Assembly (NCBI GenBank): GCA_027318945.1
Contig: DAHVOF010000211.1
Coordinates: 1 to 15,708 of the forward strand
Source of the DNA: Actinomycetota bacterium
Lineage (GTDB): Bacteria; Actinomycetota; Acidimicrobiia; Acidimicrobiales; Acidimicrobiaceae
Direction: 5' to 3'
Length of the DNA stretch: 15,708 nt
The translations under genes and the position numbers were made by a program. A model generated the notes under the pieces. The model saw only the letters and a list, made by a program, of their open reading frames with translations. It made no database searches and was not told the origin of the DNA. Positions 6,391 through 13,558 of this stretch are shown here, one piece after another. How positions within the stretch are numbered: position 1 is the stretch's first letter; each line of letters starts with the position of its first letter.

Positions 6391-7353
6391 TCAGGAAACT
6401 GCTCTTTTCAACTCGTTGAGGTAGTCCCGGACTCCTACTTCCAGGCTGAACCTAGGATAGTAGCCGATCTCGTTTTTTGCTGTGCTCAGGTCGAAGGCCA
6501 CGTGTCGTTCAGTGGATTTTGGCGGAGCAGCGTCGTCTCTCGAACTCAGAAACTTCGCGTTGGGAAGGGTGGCATTCACGGCCCGTACTATGTCGTGCTC
6601 ATCGTGGAGGACGCCGTTTCCCACATTGACCACGACGAACTTTCTGCCCAACGGATTTTCGAGCGCGTTTTGGACCGCCAGGGCAGCATCTTTCACATAC
6701 AGCCATTCACCGTAGCCGTTTAGCAGGTGAGGTATGCTTATCGCCACGTTTTCCATGGCGGCGAGAAGCAGCTGCTGAAATGCGATCCCTCCAGAGGATC
6801 CGCCGAGGAACTCGCCATATCCGTAGACGTTCGGAAATCGGATCACCACCGTCTCCATCCCGAATGCTTCACAAAATGCTTGAAGAACGTGTTCGCTGGA
6901 AAGTTTTGTCGCTCCGTATACTGAATGTGCGGATACCGGAGCACTTTCTTGGAACGGGGGTTGGAGAATCTTGTCGAGCTCGTAGACCCCATGGGTGCTT
7001 GCATAAACGATTCGCCGGACGCCAGAGGCCCTAGCCGCCTCGGCAAGTTCTATTGTTCCAACTAAGTTTGTGCGCATGGCCGCGTAAGGATTGGCCCTAG
7101 CTGTTCCCCCTATCACGCCAGCAGTGTGAACCACCATGTCTACCTTGTCGGCACTGGAAGCCTGCAGTTCGGGAAGCTCACGTACATTCGCAATATCAGT
7201 CGTCCTGACTACAGCCCCTTTGCCATGTAGGACTTTTCCGATGTAGTCGTTGTTCGGCGAGACGTCCAGCAACACCACGCTGTGGCCTGCGTCGGCCAAG
7301 CGGGCAGCCGAATAGCAGCCAATTAGCCCTGCTCCAGTGACGAGTATTCTCAT
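6391..7353 (-). CDS. NAD-dependent epimerase/dehydratase (extended SDR)
   Basis: A 320-aa Rossmann-fold protein. The start was set at ATG 7353 (MRILVTGAG), because the nucleotide-binding motif GAGLIG (7-12) should lie at the very N terminus and GGAAAG precedes this ATG. The 14 upstream codons to 7395 are unlikely to be translated. The extended-SDR active site is present: STH at 119-121 and YGATK (Tyr146, Lys150). FPNVYGYGE and the YVKDAALAV segment are typical of nucleotide-sugar epimerases and related dehydratases. Asp30 after the second strand (VVLLD) indicates NAD(H) preference. The substrate cannot be assigned, and no glycosyltransferase or sugar-nucleotide gene lies nearby to guide it. 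It is a single gene on the minus strand, convergent with the DUF6295-like gene and divergent from the por operon. Confidence 0.88.
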   Translation of the reverse strand: MRILVTGAGLIGCYSAARLADAGHSVVLLDVSPNNDYIGKVLHGKGAVVRTTDIANVRELPELQASSADKVDMVVHTAGVIGGTARANPYAAMRTNLVGTIELAEAARASGVRRIVYASTHGVYELDKILQPPFQESAPVSAHSVYGATKLSSEHVLQAFCEAFGMETVVIRFPNVYGYGEFLGGSSGGIAFQQLLLAAMENVAISIPHLLNGYGEWLYVKDAALAVQNALENPLGRKFVVVNVGNGVLHDEHDIVRAVNATLPNAKFLSSRDDAAPPKSTERHVAFDLSTAKNEIGYYPRFSLEVGVRDYLNELKRAVS

Positions 7354-7845
7354 GGCTTTCCACTCACTTCTCGATCCCACCGATAATGCACGCACAGGTC
7401 AGAACTCGTGCTTTAAAGGCCCCTTCTATGGGCAGATCGTAGTGGCTGTATGACAGCATGTCCATGACAACTTGATTTTTAAGTGTTCCCGGAGATGTAG
7501 GTTTATCTCGGGCCATCGAGGTGTTTCACTCCCAAGTTGCTTGCCAGAGAGAAGTTGAATTCACCGCGCGATTCGGCGCCGAGGCCTTTCGCCGTGTTTT
7601 CGAGATTCGTGGGCATTTGCGTCTGTTGATGTTGATACGGATCAGATCGTCTAAAACTTGCGGATGAGAGAATGCTTAAAGCCGTTCTAAAACGCAATGC
7701 CGCCGCGACGAATTCGTCTTTCACTCTGGATCAGAAATCCGGCCTGGTCTACACTGGTGCGAAAGTGAAAATTGTTATTGCTCGAGTTTCTAAGCGCCTT
7801 TTGGCAAATAAGTTTGCCCTGCCTTGAAAGTTCTGGTGAATTGGG
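7354..7845. other. 492-bp divergent region, epimerase / por operon
   Basis: This spacer must contain promoters for the leftward epimerase and the rightward por-type operon. A hairpin with one bulged G is formed by 7488-7496 and 7505-7512 (CCCG-G-AGAT with ATCTCGGG). A weak promoter-like pair for the operon is TTGATG (7626-7631) and TCTAAA (7650-7655), spacer 18. A 51-codon plus-strand ORF at 7672-7827 ends 18 bp before the first operon gene (listed separately). No RNA gene was recognised. Confidence 0.35.
7672..7827 (+). CDS. Candidate leader ORF, 51 aa, unknown
   Basis: ATG at 7672 to TGA at 7825-7827, in the leader of the por-type operon, with a weak GGATGAGAG ribosome site. The product is basic, with the C-terminal half rich in Lys, Arg, Val and Ile (KVKIVIARVSKRLLANK). 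No family was recognised. It could be a leader peptide or chance. The lack of a good ribosome site and of recognisable similarity keeps confidence low. Confidence 0.15.
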   Translation: MLKAVLKRNAAATNSSFTLDQKSGLVYTGAKVKIVIARVSKRLLANKFALP

Positions 7846-8508
7846 GTGGAAAAATTGGGCAAAGATGTGCGGCTTCTATTTGATCCGTTTGGGATTCGTA
7901 TCCATGGTCGTGGCGGGCAGGGCGTTGTGACGGCAGCAGAGCTTTTGTCGGTAGCTGCCTTCCTTGAAGGACTGCATGCACAGGCGTTTCCCAGCTTTGG
8001 GTCGGAGAGGATGGGAGCGCCCGTGGTGGCGTTCTGCAGAATATCGACTCGGACGATCCGAACACGCGAGCCCATATCCGCGCCTGATGCCCTAATTATT
8101 CAAGATGTTACTCTAATTCACCAGCTTGACGTATTTAGCGGCGTGAATCCTTTCGGGTATGTGCTCATCAATACTTCTAGAACCTTTGACGAACTCGGCC
8201 TCGGGGAGTTCATCGAGCGCTTCGATCGCACACACGTGTTGACGGTCCCCGCAACAGAGATTGCTCTTGAGCACCTTGGCAGGCCAGTTGCCAACGCGGT
8301 CCTGCTGGCAGGATTTGCCGCGATGTCAAATGCAGTTTCACTCGGGTCAGTCTCAGAGGCGATCAAACGACGCTTCAGCGGAATCACTGCTGATAAGAAT
8401 GTCGCGGCGGCGGAGAGCGCATTCAACTTCGTTATGAAAGAGCTGGAAGGGTCGCGATCATTATCGGGCGTTTACCACGAAGGCGCCAAGGATAGTTCAG
8501 ATGCTTGA
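7846..8508 (+). CDS. 2-oxoacid:acceptor oxidoreductase, gamma subunit
   Basis: A 220-aa gamma-type subunit (PorG/KorC family) of the pyruvate:ferredoxin oxidoreductase superfamily. The signature is IRIHGRGGQGVVTAAELL, followed by FPSFGSERMGAPVVAFCRI and the mid-domain PDALIIQDVTLI; all are standard for the gamma domain that contacts the alpha/beta core. The start is GTG at 7846 with only a G-rich stretch before it; no better upstream start exists before the preceding stop. The C terminus overlaps the alpha gene by 8 bp (8501-8508), giving translational coupling. It is the first gene of a four-gene operon. I gave no symbol because the 2-oxoacid substrate (pyruvate, 2-oxoglutarate, an aryl or branched-chain oxoacid) is not fixed by this subunit. 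Confidence 0.9.
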   Translation: MEKLGKDVRLLFDPFGIRIHGRGGQGVVTAAELLSVAAFLEGLHAQAFPSFGSERMGAPVVAFCRISTRTIRTREPISAPDALIIQDVTLIHQLDVFSGVNPFGYVLINTSRTFDELGLGEFIERFDRTHVLTVPATEIALEHLGRPVANAVLLAGFAAMSNAVSLGSVSEAIKRRFSGITADKNVAAAESAFNFVMKELEGSRSLSGVYHEGAKDSSDA

Positions 8509-9766
8509 GCAGATCGAGGGCTCCCGAGCGGTGGCAAAGGCGGTCGCGCTTTGCCGGCCCGAAGTGGTTTGCGCATACCCCATATCACCGCAGACTCACA
8601 TAGTCGAGGCACTCGGGGTGCTTGTTAAAACTGGTGAGCTGTCACCCTGTGAGTTCATCAATGTCGAATCTGAATTTGCGGCAATGTCAGTGGCGATTGG
8701 CGCCTCTGCCACCGGCGGGCGCGCATATACGGCTACCGCGAGTCAGGGGCTTTTGTTCATGATCGAGGCAATTTATAATGCCGCTGGACTGGGTCTCCCG
8801 ATCGTGATGACTCTTGCCAACAGGGCGATAGGTGCGCCGATAAATATATGGAATGACCACAGCGATGCCATGGCAGTGAGAGATTCGGGCTGGATACAGC
8901 TTTTCGCCGAGACAAATCAGGACGCGGTCGATCTTCACATTCAGGCTTTCCGCCTGGCAGAGGAAATTTCCATGCCGGTGATGGTGTGCATGGACGGGTT
9001 TATACTGACCCATGCCGTGGAGGAGGTCGACACCCCATCTCAAGGGCAAGTTGACGCATTTCTTCCAAAATTCGTGCCGCGCCAAGTGCTTGACGTAGAT
9101 GATCCTGTCTCTATCGGGGCGATGGTCGGTCCTGAGGCATTTTCAGAGGTCCGGTATCTTGCTCACGCGAAACAGCTGCAGGCAAAGGAGAAGATTCCCG
9201 GAATTTCACGGGAATTTGAGCTGATTTTCGGGCACCCTGCTGGGGGCCTCGTGAACGGATACCGCCTCGAGAATGCCGACACGGTTGTGGTGGCTATGGG
9301 GTCTCTACTCGGCACCATCAAAGACGCGGTTGACGACCTTGCAGAAGAGGGGAAAAAGGTTGGAGTCCTGGGTATCACCACCTTCAGGCCGTTTCCCCTG
9401 GAAGAGGTGTATGCGTATCTATCCGAAGCAAGAAGGGTGGTGACGATCGAGAAGGCCTTTGCGGTCGGCATGGGCGGGATCCTGGCGACGGACGTAGCGA
9501 CTTCCCTGAACCGGGTAAGAATCGACCAGTACTCGGTCATTGCCGGGCTGGGAGGCAGGGCCATTACGAAAGCGTCGGTTAGATCGCTTCTCGAGGATGC
9601 GATTGATGACAGGCTCGAGCCGCTCACATTTCTGGACCTTGACCACGAACTCGTCGAAAGAGAGATCACCAGAATGAGGGAGTCGAAGCGATCCGGGCCG
9701 ACGGCGGAGAACTTGATTAGAGATGCCCAGCTGAAGAAATTTTCGCGAACTCAACGCGACGGTTGA
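8501..9766 (+). CDS. 2-oxoacid:acceptor oxidoreductase, alpha subunit
   Basis: A 421-aa alpha subunit (PorA-like) carrying the pyrimidine-binding TPP domain and the transketolase C-terminal-like domain. Typical motifs are CAYPISPQTHIVEALG (24-39), NVESEFAAMSVAIGA, TATASQGLLFMIEAIY, APINIWNDHSDAMAVRDSGW and EISMPVMVCMDGF. Glu in NVESEF is the usual TPP-activating glutamate region. The DHSD/RDSGW segment resembles the pyruvate-type PorA subgroup, but aryl-oxoacid enzymes such as the phenylglyoxylate oxidoreductase alpha subunit share it. The ATG at 8501 is inside the gamma gene, with AAGGAT 8 nt upstream. The beta gene follows after 21 bp. Length is normal for a separate alpha subunit of a heteromeric enzyme. 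Confidence 0.92.
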   Translation: MLEQIEGSRAVAKAVALCRPEVVCAYPISPQTHIVEALGVLVKTGELSPCEFINVESEFAAMSVAIGASATGGRAYTATASQGLLFMIEAIYNAAGLGLPIVMTLANRAIGAPINIWNDHSDAMAVRDSGWIQLFAETNQDAVDLHIQAFRLAEEISMPVMVCMDGFILTHAVEEVDTPSQGQVDAFLPKFVPRQVLDVDDPVSIGAMVGPEAFSEVRYLAHAKQLQAKEKIPGISREFELIFGHPAGGLVNGYRLENADTVVVAMGSLLGTIKDAVDDLAEEGKKVGVLGITTFRPFPLEEVYAYLSEARRVVTIEKAFAVGMGGILATDVATSLNRVRIDQYSVIAGLGGRAITKASVRSLLEDAIDDRLEPLTFLDLDHELVEREITRMRESKRSGPTAENLIRDAQLKKFSRTQRDG

Positions 9767-9787
9767 TCAACTTCGATAGGAGCGCAG

Positions 9788-10810
9788 ATGACTTTTCAGC
9801 CGATCAAGTTCTACCAAACAGGCAGCTTTGTAGTAGGCAATAGGCTTCTTGGCGAAAATCTTCGCACAGTGCAGTCGGATATAGCTCGAAGCGACTCGTT
9901 GACGTTGGGGCACCGGGCTTGCCAGGGTTGCGGCGAGGCATTGGGAGCACGCTATGCACTTGATGCCGCAATGCGGGCGACCGGGAACAAGATTCTCGCT
10001 ACAAACGCCACTGGGTGCTTAGAGGTATTTACCACTCCCTACCCTGAGACATCTTGGCAGATACCGTGGCTCCATTCGGTTTTCGGGAACACCGCAGCCG
10101 TGGCCACAGGGATGGCCGCGGCACTTAGGGTGAAAGGCAGGGAAGATATAAGGGTCGTAGCACAGGCAGGTGACGGCGGCACCGAAGATATCGGTTTCGG
10201 CTGTCTTTCGGGCATGTTCGAGCGAAATGACGACGTCTTGTTCATATGTTACGACAACCAGGCGTACATGAACACTGGAGTGCAGCGGTCTGGCGCTACT
10301 CCGCCGGCCGTTCGGACAGCCACCACCGAAGCTGTGGGAAGTCATCCTGGAAACGTCTTCGGTCAGGGGAAAAACTTGCCGCAGATCGCCATGGCCCACG
10401 AAATTCCCTATGTCGCTACCGCTACGGTCGCAGAACTCCACGATCTCGAGGCAAAGGTTGAAAAGGCGATGTCGATGAGAGGGGCGCGATATCTGCACAT
10501 CCTGGTTCCGTGTCCCCTTGGATGGGGCAGCGATCCCAGCGCCACGATCAAAATCGCCCGGCTGGCCAAGGAGACCGGCCTCTTCCCGGTTTTTGAGGCT
10601 GAAAGTGGTGAAGTTACGGGCGTGTCAAAGATACGGCATCGTCTTCCGGTGGAGAGCTATCTCTCAGAACAGCGTCGATATGCACATTTATTCAAGCCGG
10701 TGGAAAATCGCGAGGTACTTGACAGGATTCAAGCCATGGCCGATCGGAACGTCCGGCGGTTCGGTCTTTTGGAAGAAGAGGTCGCCAACAACACCCCGCG
10801 GGAGCAATGA
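9788..10810 (+). CDS. 2-oxoacid:acceptor oxidoreductase, beta subunit
   Basis: A 340-aa beta subunit (PorB-like) carrying the TPP pyrophosphate-binding domain and the cluster nearest the active site. The TPP motif is GDGG at 128-131 through Asn157 in CYDNQAYMNTG. Four cysteines expected to bind the proximal [4Fe-4S] cluster are visible: Cys45 and Cys48 (CQGC), Cys77 (ATGCLEV) and Cys242 (VPCPLGW). The stretch NDDVLFICYDNQAYMNTG is characteristic of the family. AGGAG at 9778-9782 precedes the ATG by 5 nt. Its stop overlaps the next start as ATGA (10807-10810), so the fused reductase is translated with it. Typical PorB subunits are about 290-330 aa; the extra length is a short N-terminal extension before LGHRACQGCG. 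Confidence 0.93.
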   Translation: MTFQPIKFYQTGSFVVGNRLLGENLRTVQSDIARSDSLTLGHRACQGCGEALGARYALDAAMRATGNKILATNATGCLEVFTTPYPETSWQIPWLHSVFGNTAAVATGMAAALRVKGREDIRVVAQAGDGGTEDIGFGCLSGMFERNDDVLFICYDNQAYMNTGVQRSGATPPAVRTATTEAVGSHPGNVFGQGKNLPQIAMAHEIPYVATATVAELHDLEAKVEKAMSMRGARYLHILVPCPLGWGSDPSATIKIARLAKETGLFPVFEAESGEVTGVSKIRHRLPVESYLSEQRRYAHLFKPVENREVLDRIQAMADRNVRRFGLLEEEVANNTPREQ

Positions 10811-12435
10811 TGGAAAAGCCCTTTGCAATTACCTTGGAGGTCGGGTCCTCCCGAGCGAATAAGACCGGAAGTTGGAGGCTGAACCGTCCCGTGTACGTCG
10901 ACAGGCTGCCTCCATGTAATGACGCGTGTCCAGCGGGCGAAAATATCCAAGGGTGGCTCTATCACGCCGAAGGAGGTGATTACGAGGCTGCCTGGCGGCT
11001 ACTCATGCAGGAAAATCCGTTTCCTGCGGTGATGGGTAGAGTGTGCTACCACACCTGCGAATCCTATTGCAATCGCGGCCAGCTCGATCACGCGGTTGGA
11101 ATCAACGCAGTTGAGCGTTTTTTGGGTGACCAGGCTATAGCCCGTGGTTGGGGTGTAACTTGCGACGCTGAGCCGAGCGGGAAGCGAGTTCTGGTTGTGG
11201 GTGCGGGCCCGTCAGGACTATCTGCAGCGTATCAACTGAAGCTTGCTGGTCATGACGTCAAGGTTATCGAGGCAGGACCCACCGCCGGAGGAATGATGAA
11301 CTTCGGAATTCCTTCATACAGGCTCCCCAGGGCCGTCCTTTCAAAAGAGGTGCAGCGTATCGTCGATATAGGAGTAGATTTCGAGTTCAATCATCGTGTC
11401 GAAGACATTCCCCTAGAGATGACGCGAGGCAGTTTCGATGCGGCTTTCCTTGCGATTGGCGCCGAATTGGCACGGAAAGCGTACATTCCAGCTGGAGATT
11501 CCGCAAAGATTCTTGACGCGGTTTCTTTTTTATCGGGCTCCAGAGATGAGAAGATGCCCATGCTCGGCCGGAAAGTTGTCGTTTATGGCGGCGGGAACAC
11601 CGCGATGGATGCCGCAAGGACAGCCAAACGGCTGGGTGCGTCTGACGCGATAGTTGTATACCGTAGGACGAGGAACCAGATGCCGGCTCACGATATTGAA
11701 GTTGAGGAGGCCCTCGAGGAAGGCGTTCTCATGAGGTGGCTTTCGACCGTAAAGCACCTTGACGAGCACAGCATGCTACTGGAAAAAATGGAGCTCGACG
11801 AGACCGGCTTCCCCCAGCCAACGGGAGAGTTCGAGAAGCTAGAGTCGGATTCGCTAATACTTGCGCTGGGGGAAGAGGTCGACCTCTCGCTTGTTGAAGG
11901 ATTGCCGGGCGTTTCGGTCCACGACGGAGTGGTCGAAGTGGGTCCCGACATGATGACCGGTTATCCGGGGCTGTTCGCTGGCGGGGACATGGTTGCTGGC
12001 GAAAGGACCGTGACCATGGGAATCGGGCATGGCAAGCTTGCCGCAAGAAATATCGATTCGTGGCTGAAAGGCTCATCATATCGGCATCCAGAGCGTCATG
12101 AGCTGGCCAGCTTCGACAGGCTAAATACGTGGTATTACAGTGACGCTCCCCATGCAGTGCGGCCGAAGCTGGACATGATTCGTCGACAATCAACGTTTGA
12201 CGAAGTGGTGTTGGGACTTGATGAGGACAACGCGCTATTCGAAGCGAGAAGGTGCATGTCCTGCGGCAACTGTTTTGAATGCGACAACTGCTATGGGGTA
12301 TGCCCCGACAACGCCGTCGTGAAGCTCGGAGCTGGCCTGCGCTACAGATTTGACTACGACTACTGCAAGGGCTGCGGCATCTGCGTCTCGGAATGCCCGT
12401 GCGGAGCAATAGCATTCGTTCCGGAAACAATCTGA
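10807..12435 (+). CDS. GltD-like FAD/NAD(P) oxidoreductase fused to a 2[4Fe-4S] ferredoxin domain
   Basis: A 542-aa electron-transfer subunit. Residues 1-110 are the helical Fe-S domain of glutamate-synthase small-subunit type, with Cys37, Cys41, Cys80 and Cys84 (motif NPFPAVMGRVC). The FAD fold follows with GAGPSG (132-137), then the nucleotide fold with GGGNTAMDAA (261-270) and Arg286-Arg287, the pair that in GltD-type enzymes favours NADPH. AGGDMVAG (391-398) is the second FAD contact. Residues 480-542 are a bacterial ferredoxin: CxxCxxCxxxCP at 489-500 and again at 520-531, plus two extra cysteines (483, 486). The gene overlaps the beta gene by ATGA. The ferredoxin part takes the place of a separate delta subunit. 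It would link the oxidoreductase directly to NAD(P). Comparable reductase subunits are known in phenylglyoxylate:NAD+ oxidoreductase and in 2-oxoglutarate:NADP+ oxidoreductase of denitrifying aromatic degraders. Confidence 0.92.
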   Translation: MMEKPFAITLEVGSSRANKTGSWRLNRPVYVDRLPPCNDACPAGENIQGWLYHAEGGDYEAAWRLLMQENPFPAVMGRVCYHTCESYCNRGQLDHAVGINAVERFLGDQAIARGWGVTCDAEPSGKRVLVVGAGPSGLSAAYQLKLAGHDVKVIEAGPTAGGMMNFGIPSYRLPRAVLSKEVQRIVDIGVDFEFNHRVEDIPLEMTRGSFDAAFLAIGAELARKAYIPAGDSAKILDAVSFLSGSRDEKMPMLGRKVVVYGGGNTAMDAARTAKRLGASDAIVVYRRTRNQMPAHDIEVEEALEEGVLMRWLSTVKHLDEHSMLLEKMELDETGFPQPTGEFEKLESDSLILALGEEVDLSLVEGLPGVSVHDGVVEVGPDMMTGYPGLFAGGDMVAGERTVTMGIGHGKLAARNIDSWLKGSSYRHPERHELASFDRLNTWYYSDAPHAVRPKLDMIRRQSTFDEVVLGLDEDNALFEARRCMSCGNCFECDNCYGVCPDNAVVKLGAGLRYRFDYDYCKGCGICVSECPCGAIAFVPETI

Positions 12436-12501
12436 TCTTATTCTGCGCGAGAGAGACCGGTTGACGTGTTCAATCCAGGTGAACGCCGTCCTCAGCTAGA
12501 A

Positions 12502-12530
12502 TTGACATTAATATTTGATTAGGTTAGGCT
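12502..12530 (+). promoter_or_regulatory. Promoter of the FTR1 permease gene
   Basis: A perfect -35 hexamer TTGACA (12502-12507) is followed after 17 bp by TAGGCT (12525-12530), which keeps T1, A2 and T6 of the -10 consensus. Transcription would begin near 12537, giving a leader of about 40 nt. The -10 is inside the iron box. A second TTGACA at 12543-12548 has no good -10 partner. Confidence 0.6.
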
Positions 12531-12537
12531 CACCTAA
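12519..12537. promoter_or_regulatory. DtxR/IdeR-type iron box (operator)
   Basis: TTAGGTTAGGCTCACCTAA matches the 19-bp DtxR/IdeR consensus TTAGGTTAGGCTAACCTAA at 18 of 19 positions. It lies in a larger palindrome, 12513-12543, with perfect 12-bp arms (ATTTGATTAGGT and its complement) around 7 bp. It covers the -10 element and presumed start, so the iron-loaded repressor should block transcription. Confidence 0.88.
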
Positions 12538-12577
12538 TCAAATTGACAGTATTTTAGTGAAGATCGAATCAGGGCGC

Positions 12578-13477
12578 ATGATTCCCACTTTTGTAATCTT
12601 TTTTCGTGAAGGCATTGAAGCATCGATGATTGTTGCCATACTGCTTTCGTACCTCAACCGAACAGGGCAAAGGCGGTATTTCCGAGATGTCTATCTGGGT
12701 GTCGCCGCAGCAGTGGTGCTTGTCCTCGGAGGGGGAATAGCCGTATTCGTGCTAGTCGACCAGTACGACGGATCGAACGTGCAAACTTACTTCGAGACCT
12801 TCACCTATCTAATTGCAGCTGCAGCGCTCACATATATGACGTTTTGGATGCAAGGCCACGCAAAAACTCTAACTAAGGAGTTGGAAAAGCGCAGCGACAT
12901 GGCGCTTTCAAAAGGCAAGCGCGTCGGACTTAGCGCACTCGCATTTCAGGCTGTAGGGCGAGAGGGGGTTGAGACGATGGTTTTTACCCTTGCAATTGTC
13001 TTTGCGAGCACTAAGCAGGCCGCTACCCCGATTCATGGGAAATTTCTCCTCATTGGGGCGGCACTAGGGCTTGTAGTTGCCTTCAGCCTGGCATTCGCGA
13101 TCTACCGGCTTGGAGCTCGCCTCAATCTGCGCCGGTTCTTCGAGATACTCGGAGCATTGCTAATGGTGTTTGCAGCAGGCCTATTGGCCGACGCTGTCGA
13201 GAATCTTCAGCAGCTTGGCTGGCTATCCTTTGGAAGGGGAGTGCTGTGGAATACAAGCGGCTTCCTTTCGGAGGGAAGTAGCTTTGGAGACGTGCTCCAT
13301 TCCCTTATCGGTTACGCCGAGCGGCCGACGGTGCTCCAGGCGGCCGTATGGATCATATACGTTGGTTCCAGCATTTTCGCATTTACAACAATGAGCCGCA
13401 AAGGGGCGGAAGCGAATCGGACGTTGTCGCCCAGCTACGCCAAAGGCGACTCTGCCACGATTATGGTAGACAAATAG
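12578..13477 (+). CDS. FTR1-family iron permease (EfeU-like)
   Basis: A 299-aa polytopic membrane protein with both iron-binding REGxE motifs: REGIE at 10-14 in the first helix and REGVE at 128-132 in the fourth. About seven hydrophobic segments are visible (near 3-24, 39-61, 73-92, 116-146, 156-176, 186-206, 253-272), as in EfeU/Ftr1. The start was set at ATG 12578, which places REGIE at its usual N-terminal position; the 21 codons back to 12515 overlap the operator and are unlikely to be translated. AGGG precedes the ATG closely. No EfeO- or EfeB-like genes follow, so it works alone or with partners elsewhere. Family members import ferric or oxidised ferrous iron. The iron box on its promoter independently supports an iron role. 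Confidence 0.93.
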   Translation: MIPTFVIFFREGIEASMIVAILLSYLNRTGQRRYFRDVYLGVAAAVVLVLGGGIAVFVLVDQYDGSNVQTYFETFTYLIAAAALTYMTFWMQGHAKTLTKELEKRSDMALSKGKRVGLSALAFQAVGREGVETMVFTLAIVFASTKQAATPIHGKFLLIGAALGLVVAFSLAFAIYRLGARLNLRRFFEILGALLMVFAAGLLADAVENLQQLGWLSFGRGVLWNTSGFLSEGSSFGDVLHSLIGYAERPTVLQAAVWIIYVGSSIFAFTTMSRKGAEANRTLSPSYAKGDSATIMVDK

Positions 13478-13558
13478 ATGGCGAATATTCACGGTGGCAC
13501 AAATGCCAGACCTCTGGCCGCGATGATCATCGACGGCTGCCAGGGCCAACGAGAATGA
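13478..13558 (+). CDS. Candidate 26-aa linker ORF between FTR1 and MFS genes
   Basis: ATG at 13478 follows the FTR1 stop with no gap, and the TGA at 13556-13558 overlaps the MFS start as ATGA. Both junctions are typical of translational coupling. No independent ribosome site is evident, and the peptide (MANIHGGTNARPLAAMIIDG and six more residues) resembles nothing I know. It could be a real coupling peptide or an accident of a short gap. Confidence 0.2.
   Translation: MANIHGGTNARPLAAMIIDGCQGQRE

Noticed and set aside
7488..7512. Hairpin as a rho-independent terminator
   Set aside because: No T tract follows on either strand, and no gene ends next to it.
7503..7724. 73-codon minus-strand ORF in the epimerase/por gap
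   Set aside because: It has a GTG start with no convincing ribosome site, and its composition is not protein-like.
11729..12430. 233-codon minus-strand ORF
   Set aside because: It is antisense to the fused reductase-ferredoxin gene, Arg/Ser/Cys rich and without recognisable motifs.
12515..12577. 21-codon N-terminal extension of FTR1
   Set aside because: It would place the start codon on the iron box and before the expected transcription start; REGIE fits a start at 12578.
13348..13554. N-terminal extension of the MFS frame by 69 codons
   Set aside because: It overlaps the 3' end of FTR1 in another frame, is hydrophilic and unlike MFS N termini; ATG 13555 is preferred.
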